Shown here: in pieces, positions 1 to 7,623 of the stretch
How the letters are laid out: each line of letters begins with the position of its first letter
Numbering within the stretch: the stretch's first letter is position 1
DNA from: Baffinella frigidus
Taxonomy: Eukaryota; Cryptophyceae; Cryptomonadales; Baffinellaceae
Assembly (NCBI GenBank): GCA_026770585.1
Contig: MU646489.1
Coordinates: 152,632-174,906 of the forward strand
Reading direction: 5' to 3'
Length of the DNA: 22,275 nucleotides
Notes under the pieces: generated by a model
The model's database searches: none
What the model was told of the DNA's origin: nothing
The model's input: the letters and a program-made list of their open reading frames with translations, nothing else
Program-made: the position numbers and the translations under genes

Positions 1-1250
1 GCACATATAGTTTAGACGGAATGTATCCGTGAAGCCCTCCATGGCTTCTAAGTGGTAGAGCGTACCCTGGCGAAGGTCAGTTTGAACCGCCTTTTATGCT
101 ATCTTAAGGGTGTTTTCTCTCTCATTTTGCTATACTAGCTTCGAAATAGCTTTAATATAGGAGAAAATCCACCCAAGATAGCAAAAACTCGGTTTGAATT
201 GAGTGGCCTCGCATTTGAAAATATGGGTCTAGAGTGCACCCTGGAGAAGTGAAGTTTTGGCGATGCTCCGGCAGACCGCAAAACGCGGTTGGAATCCAAT
301 GCAACTGGATAAGATTCTAGTACAAATCGTTTGGATGGACTGAATCCGTGAAGCCCCCGATGGTAGATGGACTGTATCCGTGAAGCCCCCGATGGTAGAT
401 GGACTCTATCCGTGAAGCCCCCCATGGCTGCTTAGTGGGAGAGTGCGCCCTGGAGAAAGTGTCGGCGATGCTCCGGCACACTGCGCACTCCTCCGTGTGG
501 TCATTCTTCTTCGCCGCCTTCTTGCTAGGATGTAAGGTTATGAGCCTAGGATAACTCATGACAAAGGTTATGAGCATAGGACAACTTTTACAAGCGTAGA
601 TCCACTTAGGATTCTTGACTAGAAACTACTCTAAAGAGGGGTTTAGCTACTCTAAATAGGGGTCCCCCATGGCTGCTAAGTGGGAGAACGTACCCTGGAG
701 AAGGTGTCGGCGATGCTCCGACAGACTGCACACTCCTCCGTGTGGTCATTCTTCTTCGCCGCTTTCAAGAGATTCGTCTTCAGGTTGTCCAATACCTACA
801 AGTGAGGGTTTGCGTTTTAAAGTGGTCAGGGTTTAGTTGTAAAGTGGTCGGTTTTAGGGGTTGGGGTGCAGGGGCCTTGATCAGGTTCGTATTGCGGTTG
901 TCCAATACCTAGAAGTGTGAGAGTTTGCGTTTAAAGTGGTTGGTTGTCTAAAGTTGTCGCGCATTCCTCCGTGTGGTCATTCTTCTTCGCCGCCTTGATC
1001 CGGTTCGTCTTTAGGTTGTCCAATACCTACGTGAGAGGGTTGAAGGTTTATTTTCCGATGCAAGTTACAAGTGATGTTACCGCGGCCGAACGTTCTCCCA
1101 TCAAAACAATTGACTTTTGATTGCGGGGCTTGATGAGATTCGTCTTCAGGTTGTCCAATACCTACGTGTAAGGGTTCAAGGTTAAGGCCAAAGGGCCAAT
1201 CTAGGACCTGTATCAAGAGTAATGAAGAAGAAGAATAAGTTTAAGGTTAT
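1..1250. repeat. Mosaic of short direct repeats, no gene
   Basis: No convincing coding region. The stretch is built from reshuffled copies of a few blocks. A block with CATGGCTGC, GTCGGCGATGCTCC and CTCCGTGTGGTCATTC lies at 418-522 and 664-765, with fragments at 19-77 and 960-995. A block with TTGTCCAATACCTA occurs near 770-810, 886-925, 1001-1043 and 1137-1172. The 301-356 piece recurs at 9567-9625. Short reading frames here are by-products of the repeats. Confidence 0.75.
335..430 (+). repeat. 32-bp tandem repeat, three copies
   Basis: Three head-to-tail units start at 335, 367 and 399, each containing ATCCGTGAAGCCCCC; the first two continue with GATGGTAG. The third unit merges into the CATGGCTGC block of the surrounding mosaic. 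There are no unique spacers between units, so this is not a CRISPR array. Confidence 0.85.
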
Positions 1251-1412
1251 AAAAACGAAGGCTCAAGTGGTCGGGTTTTAGGGGTTGGGGTTTAGGGTGG
1301 GAGGGGGGGGGGGGTGCGTTGCTTTGAGGCAGTCCGACGCCTCAGGTAGTTTCAAGTAGGCATGCTGGCTGTGCAGAACAAATCCGTCAACTCTGAAGCG
1401 GGAAAGAGCCTG

Positions 1413-1435
1413 GGCTCACCAAATCGGTGAGCCCA
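1413..1435. repeat. Short hairpin
   Basis: Perfect 9-bp arms, GGGCTCACC and GGTGAGCCC, around a 5-nt loop. It lies just outside foldback element E1. Confidence 0.7.
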
Positions 1436-1436
1436 C

Positions 1437-1604
1437 GTAGACCGAGACAGAGCTACCACCAACCCTCACGGTCGGACCAGATCGTCGAGTTTTGGAGCCA
1501 GTTCCTTTCGACAGAGGGGATAGATCTGACCCCTCTGCCGGGTAAATCGGAGGTCTTGAAATTGACGATTTGGTCCTCCCGTGAGGGTTGGTGGTAGGGT
1601 CTAC
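1437..1604. mobile_element. Foldback element E1 (CCACCAACCCTC ends)
   Basis: Inverted ends: CTACCACCAACCCTCACGG on the left and its near reverse complement on the right (to 1597), with an outer GTAGACC/GGTCTAC pair. The arms continue inward over the GGACCA-ATCGTC segment. The same ends bound elements at 4432-4554, 4971-5114 and 10362-10477, with a half copy at 11805-11844. Size and lack of a coding frame suit a MITE-like non-autonomous element. No clear target-site duplication was seen. Confidence 0.65.
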
Positions 1605-1646
1605 CTTTCTCAACACATGGATCGCAGTCTCCTCACAAGGGTTGAG

Positions 1647-1668
1647 GGTTTAGAGTTTAGGGTTTAGG
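1647..1668 (+). repeat. Short telomere-type tract (TTTAGGG)
   Basis: About three TTTAGGG-like units, G-rich on the + strand. Confidence 0.75.
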
Positions 1669-1672
1669 GCTT

Positions 1673-1788
1673 GCCACGCCAGATTGATCTAGGGGAAACG
1701 ACGCCTTGCCCACGCCAAATCTGGCGTTGTTGACTTAAGAATTCAAGGGCTTTCCCTGAAAGATGTCACAAGTGGATGTTTCGATCCC
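1673..1788 (+). repeat. Dispersed repeat O, copy 1
   Basis: About 115 bp from GCCACGCCAGATTGAT to GATGTTTCGATC. An inverted copy lies at 13551-13667. It contains two internal inverted repeats, one based on CGCCAGATT/AATCTGGCG and one on TTCAAGGG/TCCCTGAA. No coding potential seen. Confidence 0.7.
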
Positions 1789-1794
1789 TCTGGC

Positions 1795-1908
1795 GTCCAC
1801 ACAGCGGACTTTGGCGGGATTTTGAAAACCCCTTAAGCGACAAGACCTAGGACCCTACGGTAGGGAACCCGTAGGGCCGTAGGGGGGTTCCTACGGATAA
1901 GGTAACGG
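1795..1908 (+). repeat. Dispersed repeat B, copy 1
   Basis: Contains GGACCCTACGGTAGGG and ends TTCCTACGGATAAGGTAACG. Copies lie at 2061-2170 (inverted), 6505-6628 and 15690-15744 (inverted, shortened). The middle is a partial palindrome of CCTACGG and ACCCGTAGGG modules. B1 and B2 form an inverted pair about 150 bp apart. Confidence 0.7.
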
Positions 1909-1933
1909 AAACTCGGGCACTGAGTGCCCGAAA

Positions 1934-2060
1934 ATCCCTTCGTAGCCCTCTGTGTGGGTGGTAGGGTTCAGGGGTTACGTTTTCCGCGAGGCGGATCGCG
2001 GTCTCTTCGGAAGGTTTGTGCCTCTCTGGCTTCTTCTCGTACTGCACCGCCACCAAGTCC
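1934..2060 (+). repeat. Dispersed repeat N, copy 1
   Basis: Runs from AAAATCCCTTCG through TTCAGGGGTTACGTTTTC and CTCTTCGGAAGGTTTG to CTCGTACTGCACC. It recurs as a broken copy at 2142-2212 and a near-complete copy at 2250-2356. Confidence 0.75.
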
Positions 2061-2170
2061 ACCTTATCCGTAGGACCCCCCTTATGTCCCTACGGGTTGC
2101 CTACCGTAGGGTCCTAGATCTCATCGCTCAAGGGTTATTCAAAATCCCTTCGACGTCCTCTGAGTGGGGT
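2061..2170 (-). repeat. Dispersed repeat B, copy 2 (inverted)
   Basis: Reverse-complement copy of the 1795-1908 repeat, beginning CCTTATCCGTAGGA and containing CCTACCGTAGGGTCCTAG. Its 3' part overlaps the start of repeat N copy 2. Confidence 0.7.
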
Positions 2171-2212
2171 TCAGGGCTTACGTTTTCCGCCAAACGAATC
2201 GCAGTCTCTTCG
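2142..2212 (+). repeat. Dispersed repeat N, copy 2 (broken)
   Basis: Follows copies 1 and 3 up to GCAGTCTCTTCGG, then stops where a CCCTAAA tract starts at about 2213. In the other copies the same point continues AAGGTTTG. Confidence 0.75.
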
Positions 2213-2250
2213 GCCCTAAACCCTAAACACTAAACCCTAAACCCTAAACC
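2213..2250 (-). repeat. Telomere-type tract (CCCTAAA) at a repeat break
   Basis: Five to six CCCTAAA-like units, C-rich on the + strand, followed at once by TTAGGGTTCAGGGG in the opposite sense. It is the only clear C-rich tract left of 10 kb. Confidence 0.8.
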
Positions 2251-2356
2251 CTTAGGGTTCAGGGGTTACGTTTTCTGCGAGGCGGATTGCAGTCTCTTCG
2301 GAAGGTTTGCGCCTCTCTGGCTTCTTCTCGTACTGCACTGCCACCAGGTCCACCAC
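2250..2356 (+). repeat. Dispersed repeat N, copy 3
   Basis: About 100 bp, only slightly diverged from 1965-2064: TTCAGGGGTTACGTTTTC through CTCGTACTGCAC. Both strands show short frames inside it, which are repeat shadows. Confidence 0.75.
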
Positions 2357-2556
2357 CTAGCGTTTGCGGTTTGGGGTTTGCGGTTTGCGGTTTGCGGTTT
2401 GGGGTTTGGGGTTTGGGGTTGAGGGGTGAGAGTGAATTTCGGGGTTGGGTTGTGGGTTTTGGGTCCAATACCTAGGGTTTAGGGTTTGGGGTTTAGGGTT
2501 TGGGTTTTTGGGGTTTGGGGATGAGGGCTTAGGCTTTAGGGTGTAGGGTGCAGGGT
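2357..2556 (+). repeat. G-rich decayed telomere-like tract
   Basis: Runs of GCGGTTT, GGGGTTT and TTTAGGG-related heptamers. Local runs of one variant, such as GGTTTGC, suggest spread of variants by slippage or conversion. Confidence 0.75.
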
Positions 2557-2560
2557 TCCC

Positions 2561-2715
2561 CGTTTGCTTTGAGACGTTCCACTCTCGACTTTTGTCTCGG
2601 TGGGCAGCGCTCCTGGCTGTCGAGAAGCAAGAGTGGAACCTCCGTTAAGAGCGCTGCCCGCCGAGACAAAAGTCGAGAGTGGAACGTCTCAAAGCAAACG
2701 TGGAACCTCCGTTAA
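2561..2715. repeat. Near-perfect palindrome F with 52-bp arms
   Basis: Left arm 2561-2612 and right arm 2649-2700 are reverse complements with one mismatch (GTGGG against the complement of GCCCGCC). The loop is 36 nt. A 16-bp direct repeat, GTGGAACCTCCGTTAA, sits at the end of the loop (2633-2648) and again just after the right arm (2700-2715), so it brackets that arm. No reading frame of note. As RNA it would form a long hairpin. Confidence 0.9.
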
Positions 2716-2935
2716 CTTAAGGTAACGGTGGAGATTGGTAGGAGGTGGAGTTAGAATCCATCCGGAAAATGCTCGTATGAGCGGCCGACACGGGGTACAG
2801 TAAGTGGCACAATGCGTAGCATGTGCGGCGCTGACGCTGGTTGTTTGGCAATAAATTATCAATCTCTCTCTAACGGTGGAGAATTCTCAAGTACCGAGAA
2901 AGAGCGACGGCCGAGCATCATGTCCTTCATAGTTC
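2716..2935. other. Unassigned sequence
   Basis: No gene, no strong palindrome and no clear relation to other repeats here, except a TAACGGTGGAGA motif at both ends (about 2722 and 2871). Confidence 0.5.
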
Positions 2936-3682
2936 CTGGTTTAGGGATTAGGGTTTAGGGTTTAAGGTTTAGGGTTTAAGGTTTAGGGTTTAGGGTTTAG
3001 GGTTCAGGGGTTCGGGTTTCGGGTTTCGGGTTTCGGGTTTCGGGTTTAGGATTTAAGGTTTAGGGTTTAGGGTTTAGGGTTTAAGGTTTAGGGTTTAGGG
3101 TTTCAGGTTTCGGGTTTCGGGTTTGCACCCATCGTCGACGAGCCGAGCGTGGGACTCGAGGACGCGCGAGGACCAACTGAGGTTTGGAGTGTGGGGTTTG
3201 GGGCTTGGGGTTCGGGGGGTGGGGTGTGGGGTTTGGGGTTTGGGGTGTGGGGTGTGGGGTGTGGGGTTTGGGATTCGGGGTGTTGGGTTTGGGGTGTGGG
3301 GTGTAGGATTTTGGGTTCAGAGTTTAGAGCTCGGGTTTTAGGGTTGAGGGTGTGGGGTTTAGGGTTTAGGGTTTGTGGACTAGGGTTTAGGGTTTAGGGT
3401 GTAGGGTGAGGGGTTTAGGTTTTAGGGTTTAGGGTTTAGGTTTTAGGATTGAGGGTTTAGGGTTTTGGTTGCAGGGTTAAGGGTTTAGGGTTTAGGTTGT
3501 TGGGTTGAGGTTTTAGGGTTTGGGGTGTAGGGTTTAGGTTTTGGTGTTTAGGGTGTAGGGTGTAGTGTGTAGGGTGTAGGGTGTAGGGTGTAGGGTGTAG
3601 GGTTTAGGGTTTAGGGTGTGGGGTTGAGGGTTCAGGGTTTAGGGTTTAGGGTTCGGGGTTCGGGGTTTGGGGTTGGGGGTGT
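2936..3682 (+). repeat. Long G-rich decayed telomere-like array
   Basis: TTTAGGG heptamers and variants (TTTCGGG, GGGGTGT, GGTGTAG) over about 750 bp, interrupted by a non-repeat piece near 3123-3178. Variants cluster in local runs, for example GGTGTAG near 3545-3600. Frames read through it are low-complexity translations, not proteins. It has clear G-quadruplex potential on the + strand. Confidence 0.9.
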
Positions 3683-3783
3683 GCCGTTTTCTGGCATGTT
3701 TAGCTGCTCCGGCATGACGACGCCCTTGACCTAGCCAAGGGAGAGAAGTCGATGAGAACCCCATAACCACTCGGTCGGCTAAG

Positions 3784-3905
3784 AAGGTTTCGTTGACCCC
3801 GGATTCCGGGGTGTTACGTGACCAATTTTCCTGAGAAAATCCTTGAAGTTAATTATCTCAGGGTAGGTTCCCTTTTGATGAAAGGTTCGTAGTCCACCGT
3901 GTGGA
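3784..3905 (+). repeat. Dispersed repeat D, copy 1, with hairpin head
   Basis: GTTTCGTTGA, then the hairpin CCCCGGATTCCGGGG (3797-3811), then TTACGTGACCAATTTT and TTTGATGAAAGGTTCGTAGTCC. Related copies lie at 4281-4402 and, inverted, at 13350-13410. The hairpin sequence differs between copies but stays palindromic. Confidence 0.75.
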
Positions 3906-3927
3906 GTCACAATCTCTTGGTTCTCAC

Positions 3928-4090
3928 AGGATAACGACCTGGAAACCGGGTAGTTAAGCCTACGGTATTGATTGACCTTGGTAGGCCGTCGCCCTAGGCC
4001 CGGGTTTTTCGTAGGAGCCCCACTAGGCCCCTACGGCCTACTGTAGTCAACACCGTAGGCCTAACTACCCGGTTTTCAGTCCGTTGTCCT
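3928..4090. repeat. Foldback C, ~163 bp
   Basis: AGGATAACGACCTGGAAACC and what follows pairs with the reverse complement of GGTTTTCAGTCCGTTGTCCT across roughly 50-nt imperfect arms. Both arms share ACCGGGTAGTTA and GGCCTACGGT modules. The centre holds CCTAGGCCC and CGTAGGAGCCCC pieces like those in families A, B and L. Confidence 0.75.
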
Positions 4091-4280
4091 AGTAGAGTGT
4101 CACAGCGGAATGAAGGGGAAATTTCAAGAATTTCTACTCATGGCGGACTGCAGCCGAGCGCCGTCGCGCGAGCCACTAGCAAAGGGGGTGCATCAGTGGG
4201 GGCCAGGAGCATGCTGCATACGTGGTCTGTGCCAGGGCTAGGAGTGCCAGTTTGATAACAAGCACCAAGCAGGCTTCAAA
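4091..4280. other. Unassigned sequence
   Basis: No gene and no clear repeat relationship seen. Confidence 0.45.
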
Positions 4281-4402
4281 GGTTTCAGTTCCGCTAGATC
4301 TAGCGGTAACGTGACCAAATTTGCACGAGAAAATGCTTCAAGTTACCTGCCTACAGGGCAAGATGGCGTTTGATGAAAGGTCCGTAGTCCGCATGTGGCA
4401 CG
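4281..4402 (+). repeat. Dispersed repeat D, copy 2
   Basis: Hairpin CCGCTAGATCTAGCGG (4291-4306), then TAACGTGACCAAATTTGC, GAGAAAATGCTTCAAGTTA and TTTGATGAAAGGTCCGTAGT. It aligns with 3784-3905 over about 100 bp. Confidence 0.75.
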
Positions 4403-4431
4403 GCAGGTCCTTGCAGAGGTGGTGGTGCTGG

Positions 4432-4554
4432 CCACCAGCCCTCCCAAAAGGCCCAAACCCTAAATCGGTGTGGTCCTTGCACCAGTCGCCGGATTCCCTG
4501 CACCAGAAAAATAGACGGGCAGAAGTGATTTGGGCTGGCTGGGAGGGTTGGTGG
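4432..4554. mobile_element. Foldback element E2
   Basis: Left end CCACCAGCCCTCCCA; right end TGGGAGGGTTGGTGG; inner GCCCAAA/TTTGGGC pairing. The ends relate it to E1, E3 and E4. One arm carries AGCC and the other the complement of AACC, a single mismatch. Non-coding. Confidence 0.6.
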
Positions 4555-4587
4555 GGGCGGTCATTTCATTAATAAACTCTTCCAGGG

Positions 4588-4747
4588 GCGAGTCAGTCTT
4601 AACCGGGGAACCCTATTTTTCTTTCATTTCCTGGAAACGAAAATTACTACACGAATGCTTTGTTATTACTAGTAAGAACGAATTGTGTAGTAATTTTCGT
4701 TGCCAGGAAATACAAGAAAAACAGGTTTCCCCGGATAAAGTCGGGCG
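4588..4747. repeat. Foldback P, ~67-bp arms
   Basis: Left arm about 4588-4656, right arm about 4681-4747, loop about 24 nt. The best-matched part is TTTCCTGGAAACGAAAATTA with its complement, interrupted by one mismatch. The arms extend outward through CCGGGGAA. It is AT-richer than its surroundings. Confidence 0.8.
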
Positions 4748-4811
4748 AAGGGAGGTTGGTCAGGTGGGAGGCGCGCCCCGCGTGAGGAGTGTGTGGGGGG
4801 TCACTTGAGCA

Positions 4812-4925
4812 GGTTCTGAAGCTGGGCACACCTTGCCCCAAGAAGACGGGGGGTCTCAAGAAGGGAGTTCTCTCACACACTAGGGCGCACCTTCATCGCC
4901 TTCTTGAGACCGCCCGGGGGAGAAT
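4812..4925 (+). repeat. Direct repeat Q, copy 1
   Basis: Shares ACACCTTGCC-CAAGAAG, AGTTCTC-CACACACTA and GCGCACCTTCATCGCCTTCT with 5113-5240. The two copies bracket foldback E3. Confidence 0.75.
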
Positions 4926-4970
4926 GGTATGAATCTCACACCGAACCCCCTCGGGGATGTCACGGGGTCC

Positions 4971-5114
4971 CCACCAACCCTCACGGGAGGACCAAATCGT
5001 CGATTCTCAAACCTTCAATTTAACTTGGCAGACCCCCCCCCGAAAAAGGGGGTCTGCCCTGGTAAAAACAAGGATATAAAATCGATGATTTGGCCCTCCC
5101 GTGAAGGTTGGTGG
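4971..5114. mobile_element. Foldback element E3 with nested hairpin
   Basis: Ends CCACCAACCCTCACGGGAGG and the complementary CCTCCCGTGAAGGTTGGTGG. A second hairpin is nested at 5028-5060 (GGCAGACCCCC with GGGGGTCTGCC). A frame starting at 4929 runs through the element and is not credible as a protein. Confidence 0.75.
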
Positions 5115-5240
5115 CCTGGAGCTAGGCAAACCTTGCCACAAGAAGGCGGGGGTCGCAAGAAGGCGGTGGGTCGCAAGAAAGAGTTCTCCCACACACTACC
5201 GCGCACCTTCATCGCCTTCTTCAGACCCACCGGAGAAGAA
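5113..5240 (+). repeat. Direct repeat Q, copy 2
   Basis: Second copy of the 4812-4925 block, slightly longer because an AAGAAGGCGG-type piece is locally repeated. It begins where E3 ends. Confidence 0.75.
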
Positions 5241-5270
5241 TCGCCCGCCGTGGCATCCCCGAGGGGGTCC

Positions 5271-5456
5271 GGAAGCAGCATCCGCGAGGATGCCTTGATG
5301 CCCCCGAGAGGGCTCGCGCGAGGGCTGGCGCTCGTGCGCTCCAGCATGTTTGGGTGCTCTTTTGGAAGAAGCATCCTCGAAGATGCCTTGATGCCCCCGA
5401 GAGGACTCGCGCGAGGGCTCGAACCAGCGCGCTCCAGCATGTGCGGGTGCTCCGTA
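5271..5456 (+). repeat. 93-bp tandem duplication
   Basis: Units start at 5271 and 5364. Both contain GATGCCTTGATGCCCCCGAG and CTCCAGCATGT. The period of 93 is a multiple of three, so frames stay open through both units on both strands; this explains several long spurious frames here. Confidence 0.85.
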
Positions 5457-5580
5457 GGGACGCCCTTCGCCTGGAACACATTGGAGCTGTGTCATCCTCC
5501 GTGTGCACCGCCCTCATGCGGGCGTGCGTGAGGGGACGGCCCTCTTGTTGCGCCCGCCTAACCCTCCCCTTCCTTGCCAG

Positions 5581-5741
5581 CTGCCTCAGGCACCATCTGC
5601 TGTCTGGCTCCGCTTCTGCCCCGTGAGTTCTGGGAGAGCATACGCCCCGGCGACATTGTGGAGGAGGCCCTGCTGAGAGGCGCCGAACGCAACAAAGAAG
5701 TTTTGAAGAGGGCAGGAACGCGTAATGGCATGTGCAGCTGC
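5581..5741 (+). other. Weak candidate coding exon
   Basis: A tract resembling a 3' splice site (CCTAAC, a pyrimidine run, then CAG) ends at 5580. One frame is then open, with a charged, helix-like stretch (RPGDIVEEALLRGAERNKEV), to a GTAAGG donor-like site at 5742. I recognise no family, and no adjoining exon in matching phase was found. The neighbouring sequence is repeat-derived. It may be chance or the remnant of a gene. Confidence 0.15.
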
Positions 5742-6504
5742 TTTGTAAGGATGAGGCCGGTTGCAAAAGGAAGAGCAGGGCGCACCTTGAACCACATTGC
5801 CATGGTTGGGAGAAGTGCTTGGCGTCCGTTTCTTGTGTGGATTCCTCTTGCAAGAAGTTCTTGCCGCGGTTTTTTGTAACAATATCGCTTGGGCCGGCGC
5901 ACGGACCCCCCAGCAGTACGATGATGACATCAATAGAAAGACTCATACACGGGAGTGCAGTCATTTTTAAAAAATTGCGTCTTTCTATGTTCCAGGAGAC
6001 CAGTCTTTCAGGATGATGGTGTTCTTTAGCGGTGTCACGATCGTGGCGTTAGGTCAGAAGCCTCGTGACCTTTTTGACCTCGTGGCTTCCAAAATAGCAA
6101 TGAGGCATAAAGATAACGAAAGGACGCGATCTTGAATCCAATCTTGTGTCCCAGTGAGAAATTTTCACGGGATTTGCGTTGTAAAAGGCTGGTTTTTGTT
6201 CAGCAAAATGCAGGCAGGTCACGAGGTACTGATCATGACGCGTCCATCTATTCTTTCGATTTTTATCTTAAAAGTGCTTTTTATTGGCAAATGGGGGAAC
6301 ATCTTGTTTACAACACATTCTGTGTTTATAATCAATTGTAGTGCTGACAAAATTTGTTGTTTTGCCGGGAATTGTGTGGTAAAGATTGGATCTTGTCCTG
6401 AGGGGGTCATTTGGAGTCCGGAAGTCCCGTCCAACCCAGACGCATCCTCGGTCGGCCACACACCGCCTCGTGTGGAGGTGTGCCGAGTGCGAGAGGGAGG
6501 TGCC
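5742..6504. other. Low-repeat stretch without a recognised gene
   Basis: Short overlapping frames exist on both strands (up to about 130 residues), none with recognisable motifs. No strong palindrome or array was seen. Confidence 0.5.
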
Positions 6505-6628
6505 ACCACAGCGGCCTTCGAGGGGATTTTGAATAACCCCTAAGCGATAAGACATGGGACCCTACGGTAGGCAACCCGTACGAGGAGCTCGTAGGGACAC
6601 AGGGGGGTTCCTACGGATAAGGTAACGA
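6505..6628 (+). repeat. Dispersed repeat B, copy 3
   Basis: Matches 1795-1908: GATTTTGAATAACCCCTAAG, GGGACCCTACGGTAGGCAAC, GGTTCCTACGGATAAGGTAA. Relative to copies 1 and 2 it has about 12 extra bases around CGAGGAGCTCGT, itself a short palindrome. Confidence 0.75.
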
Positions 6629-6818
6629 GAGCTCGTAGCGCGGGTCATGAGGCGGCAGTGGCCTTTTTAAAAATGTTGGTTTTAAGGTCGTGTCCAGTAT
6701 TTGTACGAGAATGTGACGTCGTCACGTCCCCAGTGTTATAAGAAAAGGCCAATTGTAGCCTCGTGTGGTTTGTGGGTCGGTTGTGGCAAGGGGAATTTAA
6801 AAAATCCCCTTGGTTGGG

Positions 6819-6850
6819 GGGGTGCATAGATGCCTCGGCGGGGGTGCATA
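6819..6850 (+). repeat. Direct repeat G, copy 1
   Basis: GGTGCATAGATGCCTCGG followed by GGGGGTGCATAC. The second copy is at 7142-7173, so the palindrome cluster lies between them. Confidence 0.8.
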
Positions 6851-6958
6851 CCGGTACGAGTACCGGTATGATACGAGCTCGTACGAGTATGTACTACGAA
6901 CTTCGTATGATCGTAGGACCTACATCATGTAGGACCTTCGTATCGTCCTCTACGAAGG
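6847..6958. repeat. Cluster of five consecutive hairpins
   Basis: Back to back: CATACCGGTAC with its complement (6847-6870, 2-nt loop); TACGAGCTCGTA (6872-6883); TACGAACTTCGTA (6895-6907); CCTACA/TGTAGG (6919-6933); CCTTCGTA/TACGAAGG (6935-6958). All are built from GTAC, CGTA and TACG words. Confidence 0.8.
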
Positions 6959-7007
6959 CTCAAAACTAAAGGACCTAAACGAAATCAACGAAGGGCAGCT
7001 CCTCGCG

Positions 7008-7132
7008 CACCTCCTCGCGGGGCACTGGGAGGCCTGTAGGTCCTTTAGGTCCTTTAGGTCCTTCGAGCTCCCAACACAGGCGCACACCGGAACTTGTTCT
7101 GCAGAAAAGCCATGCTTCCGTCCTTTGGGTCG
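7008..7132 (+). repeat. Dispersed repeats S and R, first copies
   Basis: 7008-7035 (CCTCCTCGCGGGGCACTGGG) recurs at 7729-7757. From 7032 follows repeat R: TTTAGGTCCTTTAGGTCC, CTTCGAGCTCCCAACA, GGCGCACACCGGAACTTG, GCAGAAAAGCCATGCTTCC. Other R copies are at 9629-9718 (+), 7906-7940 (+, partial) and, inverted, at 9894-9957, 10484-10550, 12049-12115 and 21445-21520. Confidence 0.7.
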
Positions 7133-7141
7133 TGTGGGGTG

Positions 7142-7173
7142 GGGGTGCATAGATGCCTCGGTGGGGGTGCATA
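7142..7173 (+). repeat. Direct repeat G, copy 2
   Basis: Same 32-bp unit as 6819-6850, 323 bp downstream. Confidence 0.8.
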
Positions 7174-7203
7174 CGAGTGGGGTGATCGACCTTACGAGAA
7201 ACA

Positions 7204-7245
7204 TCCTCGTACAGGACGTTTAAACGTCCTCGTACAGGACGTTTA
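7204..7245 (+). repeat. Short tandem repeat and palindrome
   Basis: CCTCGTACAGGACGTTTA occurs twice. The junction GACGTTTAAACGTC is itself a perfect palindrome. Confidence 0.8.
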
Positions 7246-7326
7246 CTGTCCTCTGTCCCCCCTTGTCATGTCACCAAGTAGTAATGTCCCCATAGAACGA
7301 CGACCCCGTACAAGTGCTTCGTATGA

Positions 7327-7448
7327 TACAGGGGTACCTCGCTCATAAGAAACTGCCCCCCCCCTAGGGACCACCGTAGGGCCCTAGGCATAGCCCTACT
7401 GTAGGGTCCTAGGGGGAGGCACTTTCTTATGAGCGAGGTACCCCTGTA
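7327..7448. mobile_element. MITE-like element A1
   Basis: A 122-bp element with 26-bp near-perfect inverted ends beginning TACAGGGGTACCTCGCTCAT. The core contains CCTAGG and GTAGGGCCCTAGG modules and is itself partly palindromic. Intact relatives are at 8770-8889 and 12979-13097; copies with only the right end are at 8076-8123, 8124-8206 and 12470-12551. It has no coding capacity. A minus-strand frame across it gives a protein-looking string (RGTSLIRK, PLGPYSR, FLMSEVPLY) that is only a translation of the inverted ends. Confidence 0.8.
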
Positions 7449-7510
7449 CATGTACGAGGCTCGTACAACGTGTTGAGTGCGCATGCTACGAGCCCGTATC
7501 GTCCTCTAGG

Positions 7511-7528
7511 CCTACGAAGCTTCGTAGG
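7511..7528. repeat. Perfect 18-bp palindrome
   Basis: CCTACGAAGCTTCGTAGG, made from the same CGTA words as the hairpins at 6847-6958. Confidence 0.85.
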
Positions 7529-7623
7529 GCCTGGGCTCAAACCTAAAAGACCTCAAGGGCGTTTTGGTCGGGTCTGGCGCGGTTCATACAGTTCTGTCAG
7601 GGAGGCACTTTGGTAAAATGCTT

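Noticed and set aside
335-430. CRISPR-like regular repeats
   Set aside because: Units are contiguous with no spacers, in a eukaryotic context.
4929-5531. 200-residue frame on +
   Set aside because: Runs through foldback E3, direct repeat Q2 and the 93-bp duplication; it is explained by repeats and GC content, with no family features.
5221-5964. 247-residue frame on - with a GGPCAGPSD stretch resembling a nucleotide-kinase P-loop
   Set aside because: Lacks the GK[ST] of a P-loop and any downstream kinase motif; half of it is the antisense of the 93-bp duplication.
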